64,000 bases of DNA. Source: Morchella semilibera. Its lineage: Eukaryota; Ascomycota; Pezizomycetes; Pezizales; Morchellaceae. The stretch is from contig CM018605.1 in NCBI GenBank assembly GCA_009192285.1, forward strand, positions 1,264,530 to 1,328,529. The letters run 5' to 3'. The notes beneath the pieces were generated by a model. That model saw nothing but the letters and a program-made list of their open reading frames with translations. It ran no database searches and had not been told where the DNA came from. Below, one piece after another: positions 25,187 to 35,776 of the stretch. The position numbers were made by a program, and so were the translations under genes. The first letter of the stretch is position 1. Every line of letters starts with the position of its first letter.

Positions 25187-27251
25187 TGTCTAATTTCCGT
25201 TACATTATATAAATACATGCCTCTTCCCTTGAAGAAAACCACTTTCAAACTCTTTACAGTGCTTACAATCCCCCCCCCCCCCCAATATACACACAGCTCT
25301 CTTTAGACACATATTTAAGCATCTGGTACCGTTTCTCGGGGGAGGGATCTCCGGGATGTTCTCGCTAGATAGTTGCATGGCACGAGGACATTTTTTGGTT
25401 AATTACACCCGGAGTTGCAAGGATATTAATGGAAGCGCTCCCATGAAACAGATCCCCAGGAGCGCTAAGAAATTTCGATAAAACATTTACCTACAACGAC
25501 GACGACACAAATATCCGAATCAAATTTATGTAAGATGGAGAACATAAATCACGGGTAGTCCGAACAAAAATCCTGTCGAAGATCTTTAAGAGCTGTGAGG
25601 AGACAAAAATAAGCGTTCAAGACACGAGGATCGACACACCAACATCGTCACTAACTGCTGTATTAGTATGGCGATTGAGGTCTAATCTTATTGCGCTGGA
25701 AGGGGTGTCGGGTACTGGAATGGTGTTTGATTTTGATGTCGCAGAAACAAGTACGACCCATATGCCGAAGGTGATAAGACTCCTATCGTTGCCACACATA
25801 TTGGTACGGTGAAAACTACCATCCTTTCCCTGTTTCATTTACACCTTTGGACTGACATGATTACAGGTGAGAATACTTGATACAGCCACAGTAACATGTG
25901 GTATGGTGGCTGCTTACACCTAGTGCATTTCAGCAACCCCTCATCACCTGTCTACCGCTAGGTCCAGTTTCTGTGCATTGAATTATTATGCGTACTCATT
26001 TATTGTCTCACTCCTACTGAGGGAACCGTACCTATATTGGGTGAGGGAAAAAATAGGATCGTCTAGAAGAGCATGTTATCCACCGAATAACTAGAGGAGG
26101 ACAAAGACGACACAAAATCAATACTATTAGCTCTAGAACCCTCAGAACAGACCATAGTAATCGGGTCGGGACAAAGCCTGATCGCACTACATAGCCTCCC
26201 CAAGGCGACTTCGACAAAACAAATATATTTCGGACCACAGCGCCTTAAGCAGCTGGTGTCAGCTAAGGCCTTTCGATTTATGGTTCTATCCTAATATATG
26301 TCATAAGGGCTGATCCTACAAGTTTATTGAATGTCTATTAGTCCCTTTGGAGTCACTCGGTATCACTCGGTCCTGCCGCTTCAGGAGCATAAATGTTTGA
26401 TACTCGCTAGGACTTGCCTCGACACGGAAACAGACAAACTTTATACATGTGTAAATGATTGAGGGTTATCTCTACTACCGGGTATCAGAGAAATCATGCA
26501 TCCGAACAGACAGTGGGGGACAGCGGGTAATGGTGGAAATCCGAGTAATAGCGAAGACTGCTTCAACGTTATTAACGGATCTAGTGTTATGAGAAAACAG
26601 AGTTTTCATCAGGGCTAAGGGTTAATGCTATGGTTAATTCATGTGAGAAGCACTTGGTGCAAATCTTTAACACAGTTCCCTACTGTCTCTAGATATACCT
26701 GATCACTTTGATCTCCACATGATAAATCTATGAGGCGTACAACCGCCAATCAATGGATTAACGACACAAATAACCGTGGTTTATTGATTGAGGGATAAAG
26801 AGGTGCCCCTCTTCGTACCCGGTCCGCTTTTTGCCACCAGGAGGCTCAAACAATTAGTGCCTAAGCTGGTGCTAAGCTAAGGTGTCAGATATTGGAGAAA
26901 GCCTAATACACGCCAACGGGTAACCCGGCGTGCTGCGGCAAAACTTCCCCTCCCATCAGCATAGAGGGAGATCTACAAAGGAGAGGTAAGTTTCCATCCA
27001 GCACCCCGCCCCGCCATGGTTTACCCCGTCAGAGAAATATGGCGAGGGATACAGTGGCCGAGTGATCGTGCATGATAGAGCAATTCCGAAGAAAATTCAT
27101 TTCCTAATAAATCCTAATCTATAACCTTTGCTACTATCACTTATCATTACCGATAAGGTATCTGTATATGCGAACTACCTACAAATAACTGAGTGGCTTC
27201 CTGATCTGATTCCGAGTCCGGAAGCTAGAATGGCCCACTCCAATGTCTAGA

Positions 27252-27384
27252 GTACCGCAAAGGTCCGTTGGGTAAGACCAGTCTCTTTTTGCAGGTTCGC
27301 AGTGTAAGCCACACCATTTTCCTGTGGCTTATGCCATGAACCCGTAAGAACAGACCGGTCTTATTGAACGGACTTTTGCGGTAC
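27252..27384. mobile_element. MITE-like inverted-repeat element
   Basis: Two arms of about 62 bp, inverted, starting GTACCGCAAA and ending TTTGCGGTAC, around a short loop. They match at roughly three quarters of positions, and most mismatches are C/T or G/A. There is no coding capacity. The termini resemble those of the 34831-35001 element (GTACCGT...), so both may belong to one DNA-transposon-derived family, possibly Tc1/pogo type. The family assignment is inference. Confidence 0.7.
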
Positions 27385-27535
27385 GGCCCCGCACGGAGCC
27401 TGTGCTAACTAACCAAGGCAGCCCGCGGGAACACAAGCTTTCCCTTGAATAATTTTCTTGCAGGACATAAGGGACCACTCCTGGCAAAGGACCTCCCAGT
27501 TTTTAATCGACAAGTTGTGCATGTATTTCAATCAT

Positions 27536-27711
27536 GGAAGCCTTCCCGTGGATACTCTGAAGGTGCTCAAACTTGAAGCCTTGAAGATAAATTACAGATC
27601 TTGCATAGAAAGAGCTCTCAACAACTCTGTAGACACCCCCTGGGGGGGATCTACAGACCACATTTGAACCTACAAGCCTTCAAAAATACATGTATCCACG
27701 GGAAGGCTTCC
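27536..27711. mobile_element. Inverted-repeat element with a perfect 20-bp terminal repeat
   Basis: GGAAGCCTTCCCGTGGATAC at 27536-27555 is repeated as its exact reverse complement at 27692-27711. The spacing is about 136 bp, with further weak inverted similarity inside around the GAAGCCTTGAAG segment. A TACATGTA overlaps the inner edge of the right repeat (27687-27694). No coding capacity is seen. It is a MITE or a foldback remnant. Confidence 0.65.
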
Positions 27712-28482
27712 AATATCCACGTTGAAACTACCGAAACCGTGTAAAGTTAATTGAAGGATATCAAACTTGGGGGTTTTCCCCACATGTCTACCTGAAATTC
27801 TCCTACAATATCTAATACTGCGTCCAACCCGACTACCCGGGGGCGTATATTCGGCTGCTACTGTCTCCCTAAGAAGTACTGTCCGGTCCGCCTAGTGGGG
27901 CTCGTCCGAGATATTTCGAGGGGGCCGATCATCACCCCGCTATGCACCAGCTCCTTTCTAGAGCCTCATAAAAATCTACAATCGGCCCGCATCCCGCTGC
28001 AGGGTCCAACCCAATCCTGATAGACATGGAATATACCCCCCCCCCCTTTCGAAGCTTCCCTCTGCGTCTTCTTCTGAAAAGAACACGTCGTAAAACGGAA
28101 AATTCTTTTCTGACACCCCCTCATCCCATCCCCCGTCCCCGCTCCCGCTTTTCGGTAATTTATCTTTTGGAGTTACATACCAAGTAGGTACTCCATCACC
28201 TTCCCTCCCCCGTGCGTGACCCGTTTTAATAAGATGGTGTGGTCCCCCCATCGTTCTGTGCGTGCCCTGCTGCTGCTGCCGCCCGTTTGTGTAACTGCTA
28301 TTGGTCCACACACGAATATGTATGCGGTGGGAAACAAAAGGTGGGGCAACGATCGTGGGTGCCCGTGGCGATGGTTACTTTCCAACAAACCCCCCCCCTC
28401 TTTCGGAAGCTGTATTGAAATCGGAAAAGACAAATGCCTACAAGCTAGAGTAAAATATGTAAGCTGAACTCAAGAGGAGGGT

Positions 28483-28518
28483 CATTTTATTTTTATTTTT
28501 ATTTTTATTTATTTATTC
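28483..28518 (+). repeat. (TTTTTA)n simple repeat
   Basis: An AT-only array of TTTTTA/TTTA units, intergenic. Confidence 0.85.
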
Positions 28519-29422
28519 TTCACTCGGTAGACAGGAGGGGAGGGAGGGGGGGTGGGTTAACACAGATACGTAGAGAGATACGTATAGATATTTCCCACAT
28601 GTGCTAACTGCACAGCTGCACGGGGCAGGTGATTGTTCAGTTATACTTTGCCTAATAAACGGACCCCACCTACCTCTACCAGAGTCGACCTCCGCCGCTA
28701 GGTTGAAAAAAAAAAGGTTTTATAGGACCTAAGACAAAAAAGAGAGAATCACATGCCTCCCTAATCGATAAAAGAGAGGAAGGAGACAAAGGGAGAGGAG
28801 GAAGTGGGGGGATGATTAGATAGTTAATACTTAAAGAATAAAAACCTGTAAGTCACATATTTTCCCATAGCCGTAAATAAAAAATTGCATCATAAGAACA
28901 AGAAACCCCCCCCCCTGCCTATCATTTCCACTTACTCCCTCTCGCCATTTTTTTTACACAAACCCTACAGAATATAGCCTAGCTCTTTAAGCAATATAAA
29001 AGAAAGCCAAGCAACTTTTCATTTAATGAGAGAAGAGAGTAAAACACTACACGGAAAACATGTAGCTTAACCTGAGAAGAGAATAAGGGCTTTAAAAGTG
29101 ATAATTTTTGGTTCCATAACTGTCCGTAGACACTTTCGCCTGAAAATTTCCCAGTAAAAAAAAAAGAATAAAAAAAAACTAAAAAAAAACTAAAAAAAAA
29201 GCCCGAAACCCCGAATCGCAAAGAGAAAAAGAATATCGTTTCCAACCATCGGTACACACTGACACATTAATACCTAGGTATACAGGTTCTTAAAACCGGA
29301 TAGAGGCATTACTGCGGTTCTTGAAACCCATATTGTCAATAATAATGGCAATGGACTTTATTGCCCAGAAAATAGTTAGAAAGATACCATGAACAAGGTT
29401 AATTCAATCCCCTAACAAACGC

Positions 29423-30682
29423 CTAATCTTGACCAGGGCTGCCCTGGGTAGCTCTCCTAAGTTTTTCGGCCTCCAAGTTCTCGTAAAGCAAGTAGAGAGC
29501 TTTCTCGTTGGCGGCAGGGGTTCCGATAAGAGTGAACATCCTCTCGCCAGACTCGTCGTGGGCGTCTTTGGCGATGCTGATTTTTGCTCCGGAGCTCCTA
29601 CGGATCTCCTGGATCCTGGTTCCACCACGACCAATGATACAACCAACCATATCGGCAGGGATGGAGATGTTCTGCGTTTGGTACTCCTCTCCATTTTCAG
29701 ATACCATGGGTTGGCCAGGCGCAGAGGGAGAACGGTCCGAGGTGCGCATAGATGTGGGAGCTCCGCTGCGGCGGTACGAGTTTGAATCGGAGAAGTCGGC
29801 GCCGTTTCCAGTGCGAGTGTAGGAACCTCTACTTCCGCGCTCTGAATACCTATCCCCACCCATCCCGCCGTTGCTAGATCTCATCCGCCCCCCTGTAATA
29901 GTGCTTCCTTCGAGATCGGTGCCTTGAAAACGGACCAACGGGTCGTATAGGATAGGGATGATTTCGGTGCCTCTTTGCCGGTCGCGGTCGCGGTCGTCGA
30001 CGAGGCATTTGCCGATTTCCCAAACAGCGAGACGGATAGCGTTGGCGTCACCCTGAACTTCGACGACACGCTCTGTTGACCGTGGGAGCATCTCCTTTGA
30101 TGCAACCATACGCGCACCGGAGACATCCTGGATGTGCTTAATCTTGAAGCCCCCTGTGCCGATGATTGAGCCCATGTGGCTGTTAGCAACGAGGAGGCGG
30201 ATGGCTAAATAAGTTCCTTGTCAGTAGTTTCCTGGAGTAAAACATATGTTCCTAATGTAAGGAATGCTGGTAGGAAGGGGTCAAAACATACGATGCTGAC
30301 CAGTAGGGATAGAGGTACTGCCCATGGTATTGTTCATAGGGCTCTCTAGTAAGGTGGTAGCGACCATGGCATAAGCCCTAGCAACCCCCTCAAGCGCTCC
30401 AGTGACGGTAAGGACTCTATCATTGACACCAGGAACAACCTTGCTGACACCAGCTTTCACGCCAGTCTCATCTCTAAGATCAGCAACGTGCTTTCCAGCT
30501 TTGCCGATGATCACACCAGCTTCCTTAGAGGAAACGATGGCGCGGAGTGTCAATGTTTCCTGGGCGTAATCGTCCTCGCCGCGAACCCTCCCCTCATCAT
30601 CATCGTTCACGTTGAGGTCGCGGAAAGAGTTGTCAAAAAGAGATTCGTCGACATTAGTGGCTTCTCTATCCTCATTAGACAT
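29423..30682 (-). CDS. Three-KH-domain RNA-binding protein (PBP2/Rnc1 type)
   Basis: Predicted 390 aa poly(C)-binding-type protein that would bind single-stranded mRNA to control stability or localisation. Two exons: 30682-30292 and 30204-29423. The 87-nt intron (GTATGT...TTTAG) splits a Pro codon. KH1 (about residues 44-112) has GVIIGKAGKHV. KH2 (about 131-198) has GSIIGTGGFKI. KH3 (about 308-380) has GCIIGRGGTRI. All three keep a GxxG loop, so all should bind RNA. Between KH2 and KH3 lies a Gly/Arg/Ser-rich linker with RGS-type motifs. Length and domain order match Schizosaccharomyces Rnc1 and yeast Pbp2/Hek2, and I cannot choose among these names. An acidic N-terminal 40 residues precede KH1. 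Upstream (30740-31080) is a purine-rich minisatellite promoter region. Confidence 0.92.
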
Positions 30683-30790
30683 GGTTGTTTTTGCTTGCTA
30701 GTCAATGCGGGGTTACTGCTTGTTGAGAGGTAATGTGGGGCAAGAAGGTATTGGAGGTGGATGACGGTGGTGGATGATGGTATTGGAGGT

Positions 30791-30845
30791 GGGGGGGTAG
30801 ATGGGGGGGTAGATGGGGGGGTAGATGGGGGGGTAGATGGGGGGT
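30791..30845 (+). repeat. 12-bp minisatellite (GGGGGGGTAGAT)n
   Basis: About four and a half copies, followed by degenerate copies and then GGAGAGGGGA and GA repeats to about 31076. It sits 100-400 bp upstream of the minus-strand KH gene start, in its promoter. Confidence 0.9.
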
Positions 30846-31258
30846 AGAGGGGGGTAGATGGGGGGTTGAGGAAACGGGGAGGAGGAGAGGGGGAGAGGGG
30901 AGGAGAGGGGAGGAGAGGGGAGGAGGAGAGAGGAGGAGAGGGAGGAGAGACGGGAGAGATGGGAGAGAGATGGATGGTGGGGTTGTTTTGGTGGAGATCG
31001 AGATGGTGATGAAAGTGGGTGAAGAGAGGAGGGGGAGAGAAAGAAAGAGAGAGAGGGAGAGAGAGAGAGAGAAGAGGAAGAAAAACTAAAGTGGGAGGAT
31101 GGTCTAGTTAGCTAGCGGATGTGTAGGTGAAAGGAAAAAAAAAATAACTGTTGCCAACCCATAAATTCACCCTACGAGTACAAGGGTGTTTCGCTTGGGG
31201 AAGCACTTGAAACGACTAAATTGGCCAATCATACATCGAATTAGGCTTAGTAAATCGA

Positions 31259-32195
31259 CATCCGCTGCCAAGCGGTAGTAGGGATGGCCTGGATAGGTGC
31301 CACAGGACGGCCCAGACAGCTCATGAACCCAACATCATCATAGGTCGGTCGATTTCCCATACACATCACGAATTCCTGAGCCCATGGTTTACAATGGTTG
31401 TTGGGATGCCCACTGCACTGTCTGTTGCATTCCGCATTTGTCAGAGCTTTGGTGTCTTTTGGGTCACCTGATGTTCGAAATTTCGAATGCCCACCCTCAC
31501 ATCCTCTCTCTCTCATACCCACTCCACACACACACACACACTTAAATATATTCGGCCCTTTGTTGAATGACGAAGCCCTAGGACTGTTGCAGATCAGATC
31601 GTCGGCTTATTCTTCTAGAAGGAAGGATCTCAAAGCCCTGAGATCCGGGGGGATCAGGTTTCATGTATGGGTAAATAAAAAAAAGAAAAGGAAGGGAGGT
31701 CCTAAACAAGTTATCCCTTAAGGATCACAAAACTAAGTTCCTACCAAGAACCATGATTCCGGAATTCAAAAGAGACTAAAAATCCCAAATGAAGCACCTA
31801 ATTTCACCTCCTTGAGACAGGAATGACTTACACAAAACGTCGTCTCATACCATTAATCTCAATGAGCTCAATGAAAGAGGCCACATTGGAAAGCACAACT
31901 CCAGTGCGCCATTGATTACTTTGGACGGAATTTGCAGTTGAACTTGTGGAGATGAACCTGGCTGCAGAATCTACTCTTTGATTGGCCCAACTACTATTTC
32001 ATGGCGTGCTCTATGAGTACGTACCGGGGTCTTAATCCTCCAATTAGAAACCTTGTCATATGTGGTGGTTCTCTGGACGTTGTTAAAGGTGCATGCACAC
32101 GTTCCCGTGGAAACTACATGATGTAGCAACCTTTTATGACGTTGAAGGGGACCCTGTAGAGTAGGGAAATTCCGAGGCACGTCATCATCATCCAT
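31259..32195 (-). pseudogene. Possible gene remnant or unmodelled small gene, WSC-like motif at its end
   Basis: Three minus-strand open segments look partly coding. 32195-32025 (starting MDDDDVPRNFP) is followed by a good GTACGT donor. A 63-nt intron-sized gap ends in TGCAG at 31962. The segment 31961-31829 reads well in one frame (QWRTGVVLSNVASFIELIEI) and ends at a GTAAGT donor. 31477-31259 reads AECNRQCSGHPNNHC and ends WQRMSIY-stop, both typical of WSC carbohydrate-binding domains. The phases do not join into one protein by any splice choice I tried, and the two WSC-like pieces are separated by about 38 residues that do not fit the domain. It could be a decayed gene, or a real gene I failed to model. 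Confidence 0.25.
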
Positions 32196-33984
32196 TTCAG
32201 CAAAGCGTTTCACAAAACACGTTCATCACAGCTGAGGAAACATAATACCGCCCACGCTTGAAGACACGTCCCTATGTTGGCTGGCACCCCCATATATGGC
32301 CCCCACGTTCCTCAGTGTAAGGTCTATTTAAGCTTTCCTTTTGTTTCACCCAGAATGCCGGTCGCGGTACACCCCGTGGTTTAACCCCCCGGGATCGAGG
32401 CCTCTCTCTTGTTGCTGTTACAGCGACCTGCATAATGCCCTAAGAGTTCTAGACTCTGTTTATCCGGGGCAGAATTCTTTTTCTGCTGAACTCACCGAGC
32501 TGGTTGGGGCGGATTCATGAATGTATGTGTAAGGAGTGTGCGAATGTAGACCCGTTGATCGAGGCTTGGCGGGTTAGCACTGCTGGGTTGGCTGCAGCTG
32601 TTGTTATGCTTAGAGCACGAGGATGAAACTTCGTCCGGTCTATCTGGAGCACAGAAAGAGTACTAAGATGTTCTACACACGTGTGCGGGCATTCCGCCGG
32701 AACCTAAGGTTTGCGAGGTTTCGAAACACCAAGCCCCGCGACAGGCGGCCTCCCCATAAAGTTTTCAAGGCGAGTCTCTCACTTTCGGATGTTTTTCCCT
32801 TTCTTTTTGAAACGGCTTTCTTTTTGGAACAATATCGTGCTATCTTGGCAACGCAGCTCCAGTCATGTGGTATCACTCGGTTCTGTTATTCATGTGCGGC
32901 TGTTTCGGACGTCCTTTAACCACTCGGCTATCCGCAATTCTTGGGCTTCAGGTCTCACTAATCAGAGAAATACCTAGTCTAATATTATAGTATATAGGTA
33001 AGGCATCTGCGATCGGAATCCAGCAAAGATCGTTGTTCCGCCTTGTGCTCCGTGGAGGGTGTTGCTCCGCAATATAAACCAATCAACCTGGGGTGCGCCT
33101 TGAAGATTTACGGTAACTGGTGGTAGTTGCTGTAGACCGGCGTCTGGAAGTGTGTTGTAGCAGAAGTTCCATCCACTCGTCGCTACTTAATTGTGCTCCC
33201 TTATATATGCTTCTGTTTTTCTAGAATGCTCCTAGCTAGTTCGCTGGTGGGTCAGCTGGGACATATTTTTGACAGGCACTGTATTTGAAATGCAGGTCTA
33301 TTAGAAATAATCTACGTCACCTTATGGGTGCATAAACTGATTATCAACGGTTTTGTGATTTTGTGAGGAAACGAGCTAGAAATGCCAAATAGCACCTCTA
33401 CTGGGCTAGTCGGACCATTACAGGGTTCACACCCTGCATGGGCCAACCAACAATGCACCACCCGTAGCCGTACCACAAACCACGCATCTCTGCGCAAGAC
33501 CCAGAACCACGGACAATTTGGCCTAGGCTACCCTACAACCAACGCGGAAGGTCGGCGATAGTTTAAGTAAGAGGGCCTAGGCCGTCCTAACCATCGCCGA
33601 TAAACGCACCCCAGAGGCGCCCCCCTCGACACCAAGGCGCCGAACTGTCTGACATAACCAGCGAGCGCGCGGCAAAGTGAAAACCCCACCCACCACCACC
33701 ACCAAAACGTCATCCATCACCATCTCGTTGTCATCATAAAACCGGCTGCACAAACAACTATCGTCATCTATTACCTTCTATTAAATAATTAATCATCCCT
33801 CTCTCTCCCACCCCACCCGCCTTAACCTTACAAATAAACAAATAAACCAATCACATATATATACCCAGAACCCCACCCTCAAGAGTTAGAGAGTTCGACC
33901 AGTCCGTTCGAACCCTCGCGAATAAAACAGATTTTCAAAATAACTTCAATATTCAGACGTCTCTTCGGAAGCTCGCAGCCCACT

Positions 33985-34434
33985 ATGGTTTCCGCCGCCG
34001 CCAAGCAGAAGGTGCAGGGCATCATCGAAAACAACTCCGTTGGTACGTTTATTATCTTCTATTCTAATCTTTCGTCGTCACCGTTGCTAACACCCAACTG
34101 CCAAACAGCTGTGTTCAGTAAATCATACTGCCCCTACTGCCGTGCCTCAAAGGAAACTCTCTCCAAACTAGGCGCAAAATTCTTCGTTCTCGAGCTCGAC
34201 CAGATTGGTACTTCCATCCGTCTCCACTTTTCATGGCCTAGCTGGGACAACCGTTGCTAACTGCTAGGAAAATTAGATGATGGTGCCGAGCTCCAGGATG
34301 CTCTCGAGGAGATGTACGGGCAGCGCACTGTTCCGCAGAACTTTATTGGGCAGAAGTTCATTGGAGGCAACTCTGACCTCCAGGCCCGCAAGGCCGAGCT
34401 GGTACAGCTGTTGAGGGATGCTGGTGCTTTGTAG
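33985..34434 (+). CDS. GRX1: Glutaredoxin, dithiol CPYC type
   Basis: A small glutathione-dependent disulfide reductase of 104 aa, the usual length for cytosolic dithiol glutaredoxins. Three exons: 33985-34042, 34109-34207, 34277-34434, with introns of 66 and 69 nt (both GTAC donors) splitting an Ala and an Asp codon. The active site is KSYCPYCRASK at the start of exon 2. The cis-Pro glutathione-binding motif is QRTVPQNFIG and the GGNSDL motif follows. The short N-terminus (MVSAAAKQKV) shows no clear targeting signal, so cytosol is likely. Everything needed for activity is present. A (GAG)n microsatellite starts at the stop codon. Confidence 0.95.
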
Positions 34435-34465
34435 GAGGAGGAGGAGGAGGAGGAGGAGGAGGAGG
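34432..34465 (+). repeat. (GAG)n microsatellite in glutaredoxin 3' flank
   Basis: A run of GAG units starts within bases of the TAG stop codon, so it is transcribed in the 3' untranslated region. Confidence 0.85.
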
Positions 34466-34830
34466 TTTACCTAGGCTAGATAATGGAGCGCCCCCCCTTA
34501 GGTAGTTTTGTGGTTTCGAATTGAGGAAAGTTTCATACAAGATGAATGCTCCAAGAAGTGATTGTAGACCGTGCTAGCAGTAGGTAGAGGTTGGATTTGT
34601 AAAAGTATGGTAAGGTTATAGATTGGAGGTATCTCGTCGTGTTAAATCGCAGATAGGCTCGATACCGTAGCGTAACCTACTACTAGGAAAGATAAGTCGT
34701 ACGGGCTAGCTGAGAGGTCCACACAATCACCAAAGGATAAAATCACACAAGGATTATTCGCATACATTTGATGAATCGTCCTTAAAAATTGTGACACGCG
34801 TTGTTCAACCCATCAGTGGGCCAGCCTACA

Positions 34831-35001
34831 GTACCGTAAATTCTCGAGAAATCCACTATCCCCGCTTCGCTAAGTCTTAATTCCGGTTGAGAAAAAGTAT
34901 GTATCTGCATGAACTCCTGGAGTTTGATCCGCCAATCCGCCTTGGTTCGGACTTACCACATACAAATACGGGATAGTGGATTATTCGAGAATTAACGGTA
35001 C
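34831..35001. mobile_element. MITE with about 33-bp terminal inverted repeats
   Basis: Left end GTACCGTAAATTCTCGAG and onward to CCACTATCCC. The right end is its near reverse complement, from CGGGATAGTGG to AACGGTAC. The interior of about 100 bp has no coding capacity. TA dinucleotides stand just outside on both sides (CCTACA..., ...CCAGTA), as expected for Tc1/mariner/pogo target duplications. That superfamily is inference from the TA and the CAGTACCGT-like terminus. Confidence 0.75.
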
Positions 35002-35563
35002 CCCAGTAATGTGATGTCAATGATCAAGTCAACCACTTACACCTATCCCGAGAAGCCCCGCTCCCCATTCCGGTTATGGACATTTTTTTTTCTTTTTGGC
35101 AAATTAAGGGCCAGGCTCAGTGGGTGACAATCCGCGCAGGTTCTACCATGCAATTTCTTATATAAAGTTGATCTAATAAATTTTTTTTTTAAAAAAAAAA
35201 ACTCTAGTAAGTGATAATGGATCTGGGTATGTGTGGCTATTTCATCTGATAATAGATCTAGTATTAACGTGAGTGGGTGGTATACAACAATACATGGGCG
35301 GGTATTGAGTCATGAGATGGGTATTTGTCACTGAATATTAATGTTTATTGTGTGTTGAGGAATATTGTATATATTGGTAATATAATGCGCATATTTGATT
35401 CGAATAAATCAGGAGATGCCTTTTTAGTCCAACACAGGGTGTGGGGGCGTAATATGGTTGCTGATGTATTACCTCCCGTAATATATGGATCTAGAGAAAC
35501 AGGCCTGATATCTCATACGGACTTCGTTTGGGGGGATATCTATCCCCCTCCTTGGGCTAGTGA

Positions 35564-35776
35564 GATGCGTTGCCAAGAAATGGAGGGCTCATAAACTATA
35601 ACGGCACAAATAAAAACATCGTGGCGTGGCCTAGTGGTAATACACTGGGTTTCGTCATATGACCACGACAGGTTCAAACCCTGGTGGGAGCAGTGATTGA
35701 GAATGCCCAACATGGTAGCGACGCTCTTGAGGGATGACACTCATTCACGTAAGTCTTTTGTTGCCGGCCTTTTTTA
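35564..35776 (+). repeat. tRNA-derived SINE, copy 2
   Basis: Box A TGGCCTAGTGG (35627-35637) and box B GGTTCAAACCC (35671-35681), with the same body and the same T-rich end as copy 1. By eye the pair differ at about one base in ten. Flanking segments shared with copy 1 occur in a different order here, so the two loci were rearranged or nested. Confidence 0.75.

Larger units (their letters stand above)
23418..29422. other. 6 kb intergenic region with hairpin elements
   Basis: No gene is supported. It contains G13 near 23562, G15 at 24268-24282, C14 at 25270-25283, an 8-bp tandem repeat (24564-24595), a TACATGTA palindrome pair (25148-25186), inverted-repeat elements at 27252-27384 and 27536-27711, and a (TTTTA)n tract at 28483-28518. 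The first few hundred bases are the likely promoter/5' leader of the TeaR-like gene, and 28980-29422 the likely 3' region of the KH gene. Confidence 0.5.
30683..33984. other. Intergenic region with GA-rich minisatellite and possible gene fragments
   Basis: The first 400 bases are almost purely purine on the plus strand. Between 31247 and 32200 the minus strand has short open segments with splice-like borders (separate entry), but no complete gene could be built. Minus-strand 32920-32930 holds a tRNA Ser/Leu-like box A. The last 300 bases, CT-rich on the plus strand, are the probable promoter and 5' leader of the glutaredoxin gene. Confidence 0.45.

Noticed and set aside
30791-30865. CRISPR-like repeat array
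   Set aside because: The units are directly adjacent with no spacers and the organism is a eukaryote. It is a minisatellite.
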